Origin: Prochlorococcus sp. AG-347-I21
GTDB taxonomy: Bacteria > Cyanobacteriota > Cyanobacteriia > PCC-6307 > Cyanobiaceae
Direction of reading: 5' to 3'
DNA length: 64,000 bases
Assembly: GCA_003279055.1 (NCBI GenBank)
Contig: QCBP01000007.1
Location: 20,085-84,084 of the forward strand
The position numbers and the translations under genes were made by a program. Below, piece after piece: positions 28,088 through 36,310 of this stretch (within the stretch, counting starts at the first letter, position 1; each line of letters starts with the position of its first letter). Under the pieces are notes generated by a model. The model was not told where the DNA came from. It searched no databases and saw only the letters and a list, made by a program, of their open reading frames with translations.

Positions 28088-29410
28088 ATGAAACTCTTCC
28101 AAAAACTTTTGGTTGCAGGTACTGCATTGGGTCTTTTAACACCGATTGCAGCACAGGCTACTGAAGCAGTCAATCTTGAAGCAATGGATAGCTATCGTCG
28201 TAGGTTTTCCAAAGCAAAAACATTTGATAGTAATACATTCGCTAATCAGATTAGTGAAGATGTCGCAACCCTCAATGGTCGGGTTGATGGTATAGAAGCC
28301 AGACAAAATAATTTTGAAGCTAGTGCTTTTTCGTCTACTACAACAATGGATGGAAAAGCTGTCTTTGCGATAGGTGCTGTTGATGGTGGAGACACCATTG
28401 GTGGAACAGAGGCGCTCTCTTCAGCTTATGTATACAAGATGAACTTGAATACAAGTTTTACTGGAGATGACAATCTTTATGTAAGGCTATCAGCAGGGGA
28501 ATGGGGTTCTAACTTCACTAAAAAACCTGGTAATTACCATATTGAAGCAAAGAATACTGGCGACAACAAATTAATTGTTGACAAACTATGGTACACATTC
28601 CCACTTGGAGATAATGCAACAGTTTGGGTTGGTCCAAATATAGAGAACTACTATATGATGGCGGCAACTCCTTCTATTTATAAGCCTGGCGTTTTAAAAG
28701 CATTTAAATTAGGGGGTAATGGTGCAGTATTTGGAGCTAGTACTGATGGTGGTGCTGGACTTAAGTATGAATTTGGAGATAGTGGCTTTGCAATGAGCAC
28801 AAACTACGTTGGTAAAGGTAGTAAAGCAGATGCTGGAATCTTGACTGATGGTGATAAGAGTAAAATTGATACTATGATTGCTTTTACAAAGCCTCAGTAT
28901 CATGCTTCTGTTACTTACTCCAAGCAACATGGTGGTTGGGATGCACATGAGTATTATTCAACAGAACTAATTCATGGTAATAATGGCACTACTGTTACAA
29001 GCTTAGGTTCAGATACTAATGCTGATGCATTTGCGATTAGAGGTTACTGGAGACCAGAAAATTCTGGTACTGCTACTCCTGAAATATCAGTTGGATATGA
29101 TCTAATTAGTTTTGATAATCATTCTCTTAATGTTTCAGAAGGTTCTGGATATTTTGTTGGTCTAGGTTGGCAAGATATGATCCAAGCTGAGGATAGAATA
29201 GGGATAGCTGTTGGACAACCTGTTAAGGCAACAAAACTTACTACAGGAACTTTGAGTGAAGTTGATCCTTTCCTTTGGGAAGCATACTATTCATTCAAGC
29301 CTAACGACTCAATTACTGTTACTCCTGCTATATGGGGAGGAACCGATGTTGAATCCTCAACTACAGAGGATGTCTTCGGAGCTATGCTGACCACAGTGTT
29401 TAAGTTCTAA
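28088..29410 (+). CDS. som: Outer-membrane porin (cyanobacterial Som / iron-uptake porin type)
   Basis: A 440-residue beta-barrel porin. A clear signal peptide (MKLFQKLLVAGTALGLLTPI, cleavage after AQA) is followed by a short periplasmic segment with a coiled-coil-like stretch (ISEDVATLNGRVDGIEARQN) instead of a recognisable full SLH domain. The rest is alternating beta strands ending in phenylalanine (MLTTVFKF), the usual BamA recognition end. Neighbouring piuC-like and FutA genes fit a role in passage of iron or other small solutes, but specificity is not provable. Translation is probably controlled by Yfr1. Confidence 0.9.
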   Translation: MKLFQKLLVAGTALGLLTPIAAQATEAVNLEAMDSYRRRFSKAKTFDSNTFANQISEDVATLNGRVDGIEARQNNFEASAFSSTTTMDGKAVFAIGAVDGGDTIGGTEALSSAYVYKMNLNTSFTGDDNLYVRLSAGEWGSNFTKKPGNYHIEAKNTGDNKLIVDKLWYTFPLGDNATVWVGPNIENYYMMAATPSIYKPGVLKAFKLGGNGAVFGASTDGGAGLKYEFGDSGFAMSTNYVGKGSKADAGILTDGDKSKIDTMIAFTKPQYHASVTYSKQHGGWDAHEYYSTELIHGNNGTTVTSLGSDTNADAFAIRGYWRPENSGTATPEISVGYDLISFDNHSLNVSEGSGYFVGLGWQDMIQAEDRIGIAVGQPVKATKLTTGTLSEVDPFLWEAYYSFKPNDSITVTPAIWGGTDVESSTTEDVFGAMLTTVFKF

Positions 29411-29419
29411 ATAAATAAA

Positions 29420-29438
29420 ACCCCTCAAAAAGAGGGGT
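29420..29438 (+). terminator. Hairpin after the porin gene
   Basis: ACCCCTC-AAAAA-GAGGGGT forms a tight hairpin ten bases after the porin stop. It is followed by a mixed T-rich stretch rather than a clean T run, so it may stabilise the mRNA 3' end as well as terminate. A second, stronger hairpin lies just downstream. Confidence 0.65.
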
Positions 29439-29452
29439 AACTTCTTTTAATT

Positions 29453-29483
29453 AAAAAGCCCCAATATTATGGGGCTTTTTTTT
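29453..29483. terminator. Bidirectional rho-independent terminator between porin and small secreted protein gene
   Basis: AAAAAGCCCC-AATATTAT-GGGGCTTTTT is a symmetric stem flanked by A and T runs, so it can end transcription from both the porin gene on plus and the convergent minus-strand gene whose stop codon it touches. Confidence 0.85.
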
Positions 29484-29721
29484 ACCAGCAATTTTCTCCT
29501 TCACCTATTGGTACGCACATATTGGAATTTTTTGCTTCATCAGCTAATTTCTGAGCCTCTTCATCAAGTATAAAATCAGCGTCTAATGACATATCTGTGT
29601 TCCATTCCTTTAATCCACCTAAATCATTTTCTCCCGCTTTCAAGGAAAAATCTTCAGAAGTAGTTATTGCCAAAGCACTTGTAGCAGCTAGAAAAATGGC
29701 AATAGAGTTTCTCTTTTTCAT
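29482..29721 (-). CDS. Small secreted protein, unknown function
   Basis: A 79-residue protein with an N-terminal signal peptide (MKKRNSIAIFLAATSALAIT). The mature part is acidic and ends with a cysteine pair in NMCVPIGEGENCW that could form a disulfide. No family is recognised. It lies between porin and PiuC-type genes of the iron-linked region, but a role in iron handling is only suggested by position. Confidence 0.6.
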   Translation of the reverse strand: MKKRNSIAIFLAATSALAITTSEDFSLKAGENDLGGLKEWNTDMSLDADFILDEEAQKLADEAKNSNMCVPIGEGENCW

Positions 29722-29794
29722 ATACTTTTATAATTATTTTTATCTTAGTTCTTTTAAAAGTAAAATTCTATTTGATGTATAAAATGATCCTAAA

Positions 29795-30460
29795 TTAACT
29801 TCCTAATCTTCTTAAAAGATTTGAATAAGATTTGAAAATTAGATCGACTTCATTTGATCTCCCATACTTAGCTAGTAATGATCTTGCCGCTGCATCTAGA
29901 TCAAATAAATATTCTCTTTCTTCAATGCTTTTTACATAGCTTTCAATCCACCCTATAAATACTAATCTTTCACCATCAAGAACCTCTTCAACTGAATGTA
30001 AATATGTACTTGGATAAATTATTATTTCACCTGCACTCAATTTAAACTGTTCCTCGCAGTTCAAATTCTCAATAGATAATGCTCCTCCATCATATTTGTC
30101 TTTACGGCTTAAAAAAATTGTAAAAGATAAGTCCGCTCTCCCAGAAGACATGTAGGCATTATCAATATGACGGCCATATTTCATACCTTTTGTTGATTTT
30201 GAGAACATTGTTCCATGAACCTTTTTTGGTAATGCGAAGCTTTTGATTAGTTCATTACTTATTATCTTTTTTGTAATTAATTTAGAAAACTTTTTTGAAA
30301 TATCTGAATCTCTTTTTAGCTGTAAATTATTTTTCACTTTGGCCGCATGTTTTCCAGCTGTTTGCTTGCCATCTTCCCAAAATGATTTTTCTTTATCTAA
30401 ATTTGTTAGCAATACTTCCAATTCTTCAGAATTTAGTAGTGGTTGAGTTAAATAATTCAT
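29795..30460 (-). CDS. piuC: PKHD-type Fe(II)/2-oxoglutarate-dependent oxygenase (PiuC/YbiX)
   Basis: A 221-residue double-stranded beta-helix dioxygenase. The iron ligands are His98 and Asp100 in GRHIDNAYM and His155 in STYLHSVEEV; Arg165 in GERLVFIGW would bind 2-oxoglutarate. The C-terminal helical region with FDLDAAARSLLAKYG is typical of the PiuC/YbiX family. Relatives are iron-regulated and lie beside siderophore or iron-uptake genes. Here it is divergent from FutA. The hydroxylated substrate is unknown. Confidence 0.88.
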   Translation of the reverse strand: MNYLTQPLLNSEELEVLLTNLDKEKSFWEDGKQTAGKHAAKVKNNLQLKRDSDISKKFSKLITKKIISNELIKSFALPKKVHGTMFSKSTKGMKYGRHIDNAYMSSGRADLSFTIFLSRKDKYDGGALSIENLNCEEQFKLSAGEIIIYPSTYLHSVEEVLDGERLVFIGWIESYVKSIEEREYLFDLDAAARSLLAKYGRSNEVDLIFKSYSNLLRRLGS

Positions 30461-30562
30461 TTCTGATATTAAATATGATACAAAGTTATGTATAGAAAAT
30501 TTCTTTAAGAGGCCTTGTTATGAAGTTGGATATAAAGTAACCATAGATACTATTTTGAAAAA

Positions 30563-31585
30563 GTGCAAAACTATTTGAAATTACTTTATTCAGCACTAAC
30601 ATGTACATTTTTACTGAACGTAAATATACCTGTAAATTCAACACAAAAAGAAGTCAAAGTTTATTCAGGTAGACATTACAACACAGATAGAGGCGTCTTC
30701 AAAAAATTTGCTGAAGAAACAGGAATCAAAGTCAGACTTATTGAGGCGGCAGGTATATCATTAATTGAAAGATTGAAAAGAGAGGGTATGAATTCTCAAG
30801 CAGATTTAATACTATTAGTTGATGCCGCAAGAATTACCAATGCTGCCAAAGCTGGCTTACTTCAAAATATAGAATCTAAATCTTTAGAACAAGATGTTCC
30901 AATTGGACTAAAAGATAAAGATAAGGAATGGTATGCATTAACTAGAAGAGTAAGAGTTATGGTTGCTAATCCAAAAGTTGTAGATATTAGTAAGATAAAA
31001 GATTATACAGATTTAGCTGATCCATCCTTGAAAGGTAAAGTATGTTTAAGAAATAGAAAAAGTCCATATAATCAATCTTTAGTAGCTAATCAGATAGTTA
31101 ACAAAGGAGAATCAAAAACGAAGGCTTGGTTAAACGGAATGATTTCTAACGTTTCCCAGCCTTTCTTCCCTGGAGATATTTCAATAATTAGGGCAGTTTC
31201 TAAGAAAAAATGTGGCGTAGGAGTTATTAATCATTACTATCTTGCAAGAATGTTAGGAGGAGTTAATGGCAGAAGAGATGCTTTATATGCAAAAAAAACA
31301 TCCGTTATTACTCCAAATCCTGCACATGTGAATATTAGTGCTGGTGGTGTCGCAAAATACGCAACAAACAAAAATGAGGCCATTAAGCTCCTTGAATATT
31401 TGGCATCACCAAAAGGAAGTAAAGGTCTAGCTGCTCCAACCTTTGAACATCCATTAAATGAAGTTAATCAAAATCCAATTGTCAAAGGCTTTGGTGATTT
31501 TGTTCCTGATGAGGTAACTGTAGAAGACCTTGGAGTAAATAACTCTCTTGCCATAAAATTGATGAAAGATGCAGGTTGGGATTAA
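30563..31585 (+). CDS. futA: Iron(III) ABC transporter periplasmic binding protein FutA/IdiA
   Basis: A 340-residue class II periplasmic solute-binding protein for ferric iron. A short signal peptide precedes EVKVYSGRHYNTDRGVFKKF, which holds the N-terminal tyrosine and histidine ligand region; the C-lobe tyrosine pair is in VINHYYLARMLGG. The chosen start is GTG at 30563, giving a hydrophobic leader. No permease or ATPase genes follow, so FutB/FutC are encoded elsewhere. A tRNA-Ser gene follows 61 bp downstream. Iron-dependent expression is expected from family knowledge. Confidence 0.93.
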   Translation: MQNYLKLLYSALTCTFLLNVNIPVNSTQKEVKVYSGRHYNTDRGVFKKFAEETGIKVRLIEAAGISLIERLKREGMNSQADLILLVDAARITNAAKAGLLQNIESKSLEQDVPIGLKDKDKEWYALTRRVRVMVANPKVVDISKIKDYTDLADPSLKGKVCLRNRKSPYNQSLVANQIVNKGESKTKAWLNGMISNVSQPFFPGDISIIRAVSKKKCGVGVINHYYLARMLGGVNGRRDALYAKKTSVITPNPAHVNISAGGVAKYATNKNEAIKLLEYLASPKGSKGLAAPTFEHPLNEVNQNPIVKGFGDFVPDEVTVEDLGVNNSLAIKLMKDAGWD

Positions 31586-31646
31586 AAATTAAAATAATAA
31601 GATAGAACATAATATTCTCTTTTTTGTTGCATACTTATAAACAGGT

Positions 31647-31731
31647 GGAGGGGTGGCTGAGTGGTTGAAAGCGAACGATTCGAAATCGTTTAATAGATAT
31701 CTATTCGTGGGTTCGAATCCCACCCTCTCCG
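31647..31731 (+). tRNA. tRNA-Ser (anticodon CGA)
   Basis: An 85-nt class II tRNA. The acceptor stem is GGAGGGG with CCTCTCC (one G-U pair) and discriminator G. The anticodon stem AACGA/TCGTT encloses TTCGAAA, giving anticodon CGA. A long variable arm (TAATAGATATCTATT region) and T-arm GGGTTCGAATCCC follow. CCA is not encoded. Confidence 0.96.
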
Positions 31732-31974
31732 TTAATAATAGTTTCTGGAAGTCCTGAAAATAAATAAGAGGGTATTTATTTTCCCTCCTCGAGTTTTATG
31801 CACTTTGTTGTCCAGAAAGTCGATGAAGTGCTTTTACTCTTGAATTATTTCTATTCCTAATGGATGACAAAAGATAATCGCGAAAACTACAAAGCGCCAA
31901 TAATCGGGTATTAATACTCTATTAATTTAAATTGGATAGAAAGATAATTAAGGAGTAGAGATAAAGGAGCTTTT
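31732..31974. other. Gap between tRNA-Ser and the CP12-like gene
   Basis: This 243 bp stretch has an AT-rich hairpin (AAATAAATA and TATTTATTT around AGAGGG, 31760-31784) and an inverted repeat GCACTT/AAGTGC (31800-31831). It has no credible gene except a 16-codon frame without a ribosome binding site. It probably holds the end of the tRNA transcript and the promoter of the CP12-like gene. Confidence 0.4.
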
Positions 31975-32133
31975 ATGAGACTCACCACTCCATTTACTGC
32001 CCTTAGAAATGCAACTTCAGATATTTGGAGAATGCATGATTTTAATTATCAACTACCTGAAGATCATAGACAAGATTATTGGGAAAAAGAATGTATAGAC
32101 CACCCAACAAGTTCTCATTGCAAAGTTTACTAA
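31975..32133 (+). CDS. CP12-like minigene (C-terminal cysteine module only)
   Basis: A 52-residue protein preceded by an unusually good Shine-Dalgarno (AAGGAG five bases before ATG). The C-terminus WEKECIDHPTSSHCKVY has the C-x8-C spacing, the proline four residues after the first cysteine and the CxVY end seen in the GAPDH-binding half of CP12 (C-D-E-N-P-x4-C-R-V/I-Y). The N-terminal cysteine pair and core helix AWD_VEEL of full CP12 are absent. It may be a redox-responsive partner of GAPDH or of another enzyme. The similarity is short and functional transfer is inference. Confidence 0.65.
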   Translation: MRLTTPFTALRNATSDIWRMHDFNYQLPEDHRQDYWEKECIDHPTSSHCKVY

Positions 32134-32221
32134 TGGCAATATAAATTAAGATCTTAATAAAGATCATTGTCAGTGTCTTTTCTTCTAGTTAAGAAGATAT
32201 TTCTTAATTTAAAACTAAAAA

Positions 32222-32824
32222 ATGCCTTTTAATAATTCAATATCAAAATATGATTGGCAGTATTTTGTGACTGGATTTTTTTTAATCTCAGTTTTTATTT
32301 TTACAGATTTAATTGGAGTTATTGATAAAGAACATTTTTACTATGTACCAAGATTAATTAGTGATCAACCCTATAGGATTTTCACTTCATTCCTAACTCA
32401 TGCAGATTTAAATCATTTATTAAGTAATCTCGGAGGAATAATCATTACTAGATATTTTTTGATGAGACTCGGAATTAAAAGCAGATTTTTTTATTTGAAA
32501 TTTATTTTAATTTGTTCTTTTTTTAATTTTTTTAATATCTGGGTTTACGAAAAGATCTTATCGTATTTTAATATCTATCAGAATTATTCCGCTTTAGGAT
32601 TTAGTGGAATAATTTATGCTTTATTTGGATTCTTACTATTAACTTCTTTTTATGGAAAGAAATATTTTTTAGGTAAAGAAATTGGTTTTAAGGTCAATTA
32701 TGAAGTTCAAAAAATGTCAAAGACAATGTGCCTTATAGGATTGATTTTCTCTTTTTTGCCAGGAGTGAGTTTACTAGGTCATTTAAGTGGATTTATTGCA
32801 GGGTGTTTTTTATTCTTAATCTAA
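32222..32824 (+). CDS. Rhomboid-family intramembrane serine protease
   Basis: A 200-residue six-helix protein. The rhomboid signature is complete: H-x4-H-x3-N in THADLNHLLSN (residues 60, 65, 69), the catalytic Ser128 in GFSG, and catalytic His187 in LLGHLSGFIAG. It would cleave transmembrane substrates within the bilayer. No partner gene is evident. The start is ATG at 32222. Confidence 0.88.
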   Translation: MPFNNSISKYDWQYFVTGFFLISVFIFTDLIGVIDKEHFYYVPRLISDQPYRIFTSFLTHADLNHLLSNLGGIIITRYFLMRLGIKSRFFYLKFILICSFFNFFNIWVYEKILSYFNIYQNYSALGFSGIIYALFGFLLLTSFYGKKYFLGKEIGFKVNYEVQKMSKTMCLIGLIFSFLPGVSLLGHLSGFIAGCFLFLI

Positions 32825-32889
32825 TAAAGATTAATTTTTATTTGAACAAGTTAATATAGTTATTTCTCCAGATATCCAACTTTTTTCTT

Positions 32890-32994
32890 TTACTTTTTAT
32901 TTTTAAATAGATCAATTTTGATATCAAAAGTAACTATTATTCCAATACTTATAAACAGTAATCCAATTGCAATTTGGGGTGAAGGTAATTCCAT
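32890..32994 (-). CDS. 34-residue single-pass membrane peptide
   Basis: A minus-strand ATG frame reading MELPSPQIAIGLLFISIGII then VTFDIKIDLFKNKK. It has one hydrophobic helix (about residues 7-23) and a basic C-terminus. Its size and shape resemble small photosystem or cytochrome b6f subunits, but I cannot match it to one. It lies alone in a 265 bp gap between the rhomboid and a small plus-strand gene. Confidence 0.4.
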   Translation of the reverse strand: MELPSPQIAIGLLFISIGIIVTFDIKIDLFKNKK

Positions 32995-33089
32995 ATAAAT
33001 CTTATTTTCAACCACCCTACCGAATCTTTCCCAGGAACGATTGAAGATTGAGTAATATTAATTCTAAATAAAGCAGCATCACCTTAAAA

Positions 33090-33284
33090 ATGGCAAAAGT
33101 AGAAAATGATCTTGATATATATTATGCAGTTGGGAATGCTAATACTCAAAGACAAGGAAACGAACTTGCAGCAATTATGAAAAAACATAATTCTGCAAGA
33201 TGGAAGTTGACATCAACAAGTACGGCAATAGTAGATATTAAAAACCAGTTTTCAAATCTTTATCTATTTTGGGATAAGAATTAG
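33090..33284 (+). CDS. Small soluble protein, unknown function
   Basis: A 64-residue protein beginning MAKVENDLDIYYAVGNANTQ and containing ELAAIMKKHNSARWKLTSTS. There are no cysteines and no membrane segment. The frame is plausible because of start context and composition, but I recognise no family. It precedes the Yfr1 RNA by about 47 bp. Confidence 0.5.
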   Translation: MAKVENDLDIYYAVGNANTQRQGNELAAIMKKHNSARWKLTSTSTAIVDIKNQFSNLYLFWDKN

Positions 33285-33330
33285 TAATTAATACTGTAGA
33301 TATTTGATACATTTTGCCATTATATTGTAT

Positions 33331-33400
33331 GTATCAGAAACTCCTCACACACTAATTTCTGATAAGTAAACACCCTTTTCTCTAAATTAGGGTGTTTTTT
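33331..33400 (+). ncRNA. yfr1: Yfr1 small RNA
   Basis: The ultraconserved cyanobacterial core ACTCCTCACAC is at 33340-33350, displayed in the loop of a stem formed by ATCAGAAA and TTTCTGAT (about 33333-33363). A second hairpin, ACACCC and GGGTGT, with a T6 run forms the terminator ending near 33400. A -10-like TATATT lies at 33321-33326. Length near 65-70 nt and the two-hairpin layout match Yfr1, a stress-related regulator of outer-membrane protein mRNAs in Prochlorococcus. Complementary sites occur in the porin leader and in the next small RNA. Confidence 0.93.
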
Positions 33401-33500
33401 AATGACAAATTTACTGCTATAAAGAATTGGTAAATTTGACAGTAAATTAACATTCCATTCGACCCTTCCACGGAAAAGAAATAGATGAAATAATTTATAT

Positions 33501-33594
33501 GTGTGAAGGAGTGGTTTTATTAAAACAGTGGAAACATGGAAACACTTGATTTAGTAGAACCGAGGAAGAGCTCTAGAGATAGGGGTCTTTTTTT
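33501..33594 (+). ncRNA. Second small RNA, Yfr2-family-like, with tandem GGAAACA and a Yfr1-complementary 5' end
   Basis: About 94 nt with no sizeable open frame. It starts just after an AT-rich -10-like stretch (TAATTTATAT) and ends in a T7 run at 33588-33594. Two GGAAACA copies occur at 33530 and 33538, a motif I associate with the Yfr2-5 (Cyano-1) RNA family. A small hairpin GTTTT/AAAAC precedes them. The 5' end GTGTGAAGGAGT (33501-33512) complements the entire Yfr1 core with one bulged A. The 3' stem is imperfect, so exact ends are uncertain. Family naming is from memory. Confidence 0.6.
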
Positions 33595-33841
33595 ATGCAA
33601 ACTCACTACTTTTATTCACTATCCTATATGGTCCAATATCTGCAAACTTTTTATTTTGTAGAATTTGGCCGATTTTAAAATAATAGTGCCAGTAAGTGTC
33701 TGCGAATGTATTATGAATTCATCTCAACTAACACTCTCTACTTTTTATTGAAAAACCAACTCTTTAGATTAAAAAAAAGTCAAATAATATCTATTAAAAA
33801 AATAAATATAACGGGTTTTTTATATTTAAAAAAGAAAAAAT

Positions 33842-34093
33842 TTACTTTTCCCAAAAGGGGTCTGTAGTTAAGGAAACGTTTAAGAAACATTGTTTATTAC
33901 CTTTGATATTACTTATACAAGCCCTTACTGTCTCACCATTAACATCTATTTCACAGGCGCCACAACTTCCAGTTAAACATCCAGTTGGGATTTCTAATCC
34001 TGCTTTTTCGGCACTAGAAAACCAATCATCTCCGGCAGAAGCATATGTCTCAGAATTATTCGACCATCTAATTTTAATTTTTTTTTCTTTCAA
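33842..34093 (-). CDS. [2Fe-2S] ferredoxin-like protein
   Basis: An 83-residue plant-type ferredoxin fold. The cluster ligands are in CLTGSCGACEID plus a later cysteine in ETVRACISN, so the spacing is C-x4-C-x2-C-x11-C. The protein is shorter than PetF (about 97-99 residues) and more basic, which suggests a dedicated electron donor rather than the main photosynthetic ferredoxin. Its start overlaps the cobQ stop by 4 bp, so the two genes are translationally coupled; a link to cobalamin synthesis is possible but unproven. Confidence 0.88.
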   Translation of the reverse strand: MKEKKIKIRWSNNSETYASAGDDWFSSAEKAGLEIPTGCLTGSCGACEIDVNGETVRACISNIKGNKQCFLNVSLTTDPFWEK

Positions 34094-35619
34094 TTTAAAA
34101 AAGAAGCGAGATTTAAATGTTTATCGAATTCATTTGCAACTTTATTAATAATTGATTCTCTCTTCTTTTTATAAGAAATTGATTTTTTATTTAATGCTGG
34201 TAAATGTTTACTTTTCCTTATTAGATTAATATATTGATCTCTCCAAATATCATTTTCAAAGATCCCGTGAATGTAGGTACCTGCAATAGTTCCACCTTTA
34301 TAATTTTCTTTGTACCAACCTAGATCTAAATCTTTGAAAATAGGATTAATTTTTAATGAGCTTTGCATTTTATCTAATTCAGTTTGGCCATTATGAATTT
34401 CAAATCCATTTATTTTTGATTGGCATGGCCATAAAGATTCAGAGTTGATTTGTCGTGTTATTTTCTTGTTAGAGAAAGTCGTTTTTAATGGTAGTAATCC
34501 AATCCCTCTAATTTTTTGTTCAGAATAATTTTTGGAACCCTCTTTAAAATAAGGATCTTCAAGTATTGTCCCTAACATTTGTAAACCTCCACATATTCCA
34601 ATAACATTTCCTTTGTTATTTGAGTATTCCCTTATATCTTGAGATAAACCAGAATTTTCGAGAAATATTTGATCTTTAATCGTTTGTTTACTACCAGGAA
34701 GGATAATGAAATCATATTTACTCAGATTTTGTGATTTTCTGACCCATTCAATTAATATTGTTTCTTCATTTTCTAATGGATCAAAATCCGAGAAGTTACT
34801 TATAGATGGTAATTTTATAATCCCAACTGTGATCTCAGGATTTTTGAAAAGTGATTTTTTTTCTAATAAATCTAAAGAATCCTCTGGGGGAAATGAATCA
34901 TTTAACCATGGAATAATTCCAATAACAGGGATTTGAGTTTTATTCTCTATCCATTTTTTCCCGTCTTCAAATAATGAAAGGTCTCCCCTGAATCTATTTA
35001 TAATAATTCCCTTAATGAGTTTCTTTTCCTCAGGCTTCATTAATTCAAGAGTACCAATTATTTGTGCAAATACGCCTCCCCTTTCAATATCAGTAACCAA
35101 AATGCAATTTGCATTTAAATATTTAGCAACTCTTAAATTAGTCAGATCTCTATGAATTAAATTCATCTCTACCGGACTTCCCGCCCCTTCGATAATTAAA
35201 CGGCAATTCGGATTCCCTTCGTAAATAGACTTTAAACTTTTTTTAATTACTTCCCAGCCTGGGAAAAACCAATCTTTATAGTAATTTTGTGCGGTTGTGG
35301 TCCCTATGCTTTTGCCAAGGTGAATCACCTCACTTATTGAGTTTCCTTGTGGTTTTAATAAAATTGGATTCATCTCTGCAGAGGGATTAATACCACAAGC
35401 AAAAGCTTGAAGTGCTTGCGAATATGCCATCTCTCCACCTTCCCAATCAACCCAAGCATTGTTACTCATATTTTGTCCTTTAAAAGGTATTGGCTCTTCT
35501 CCTAAATTTTTAAGAATCCTGCAAATAGCAGTAACGGTTAACGATTTCCCTGCTCCACTGGAAGTGCCTAGGACCATTATTGGTTTCTTTATTTCATGTA
35601 ATTTTGCTTTTGACTCCAT
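34090..35619 (-). CDS. cobQ: Cobyric acid synthase
   Basis: A 509-residue glutamine-dependent amidotransferase that amidates four side chains of adenosylcobyrinate diamide in (pseudo)cobalamin synthesis. The N-terminal ATP-binding domain starts MVLGTSSGAGKSLTVTAICR and contains GQNMSNNAWV. The C-terminal GATase domain carries the nucleophile in IGICGGLQMLG and the catalytic His in GTYIHGIF. It overlaps the ferredoxin-like gene by 4 bp. Cobalamin synthesis fits this lineage, which makes pseudocobalamin. Confidence 0.95.
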   Translation of the reverse strand: MESKAKLHEIKKPIMVLGTSSGAGKSLTVTAICRILKNLGEEPIPFKGQNMSNNAWVDWEGGEMAYSQALQAFACGINPSAEMNPILLKPQGNSISEVIHLGKSIGTTTAQNYYKDWFFPGWEVIKKSLKSIYEGNPNCRLIIEGAGSPVEMNLIHRDLTNLRVAKYLNANCILVTDIERGGVFAQIIGTLELMKPEEKKLIKGIIINRFRGDLSLFEDGKKWIENKTQIPVIGIIPWLNDSFPPEDSLDLLEKKSLFKNPEITVGIIKLPSISNFSDFDPLENEETILIEWVRKSQNLSKYDFIILPGSKQTIKDQIFLENSGLSQDIREYSNNKGNVIGICGGLQMLGTILEDPYFKEGSKNYSEQKIRGIGLLPLKTTFSNKKITRQINSESLWPCQSKINGFEIHNGQTELDKMQSSLKINPIFKDLDLGWYKENYKGGTIAGTYIHGIFENDIWRDQYINLIRKSKHLPALNKKSISYKKKRESIINKVANEFDKHLNLASFLN

Positions 35620-35685
35620 TAGTAATTTATATTAATTTTAAAATTTATTAATTATTAAATTGAATTATAATTTGGTAAAAAATTT

Positions 35686-36297
35686 GTGTTAATTCTAGCC
35701 TCTGCTTCTCAATCTAGAAAGAAATTACTAGAAAATTGTCAAATCGAATTTATCCAAATATCAAGTGACTTTGATGAAACTACTATTCAAGAAAAAAATA
35801 TATTTAATTTAGCTTTGGAATTATCTTTTCAAAAGGCTAATAGTTTATCTGAAAATATTCAAAACATATCATTGCCAGAAGAATTTAATTTTGGTCCTTT
35901 GAAAATACTTGGGTGCGATTCGATTTTTGAATTTAAAGGAGAAGCTTATGGAAAACCATCTAATAAAGAGGAAGCATTTATTAGATGGAAAAATATGTCT
36001 GGAAAATTTGGATTTTTACATACTGGTCATACTCTAATATTTGGGAATTTTGATTCAACTTCCAAAATTTTTAAAATCACTCAAATAATAAAAAAAACAG
36101 TAAGTTCAAAAGTTTATTTTTCTAATTTGGAAGATTGGGAAATCAAGAGTTATGTAGATACAAATGAACCTTTATATTGCGCTGGAGGATTTGCTTTGGA
36201 AGGTATAGGCGGTAAATATATAGAAAAAATAGAGGGTTGTTTCAGTAATGTAATGGGTTTAAGTCTGCCATGGCTCAGAGAAAATTTATACAGGTAA
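35686..36297 (+). CDS. maf: Maf family nucleotide pyrophosphatase
   Basis: A 203-residue Maf/YhdE-type protein that hydrolyses dTTP, UTP or modified NTPs. Conserved segments are [15 protein letters not shown] at the start, [29 protein letters not shown] and [20 protein letters not shown]. The start is GTG at 35686. It ends before a bidirectional terminator shared with psbC. Confidence 0.92.
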   Translation: MLILASASQSRKKLLENCQIEFIQISSDFDETTIQEKNIFNLALELSFQKANSLSENIQNISLPEEFNFGPLKILGCDSIFEFKGEAYGKPSNKEEAFIRWKNMSGKFGFLHTGHTLIFGNFDSTSKIFKITQIIKKTVSSKVYFSNLEDWEIKSYVDTNEPLYCAGGFALEGIGGKYIEKIEGCFSNVMGLSLPWLRENLYR

Positions 36298-36310
36298 TAA
36301 AATTGAGCAA

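Noticed and set aside
31864..31914. 16-codon frame MTKDNRENYKAPIIGY between tRNA-Ser and the CP12-like gene
   Set aside because: No Shine-Dalgarno, too short to separate from chance, and no recognisable similarity.
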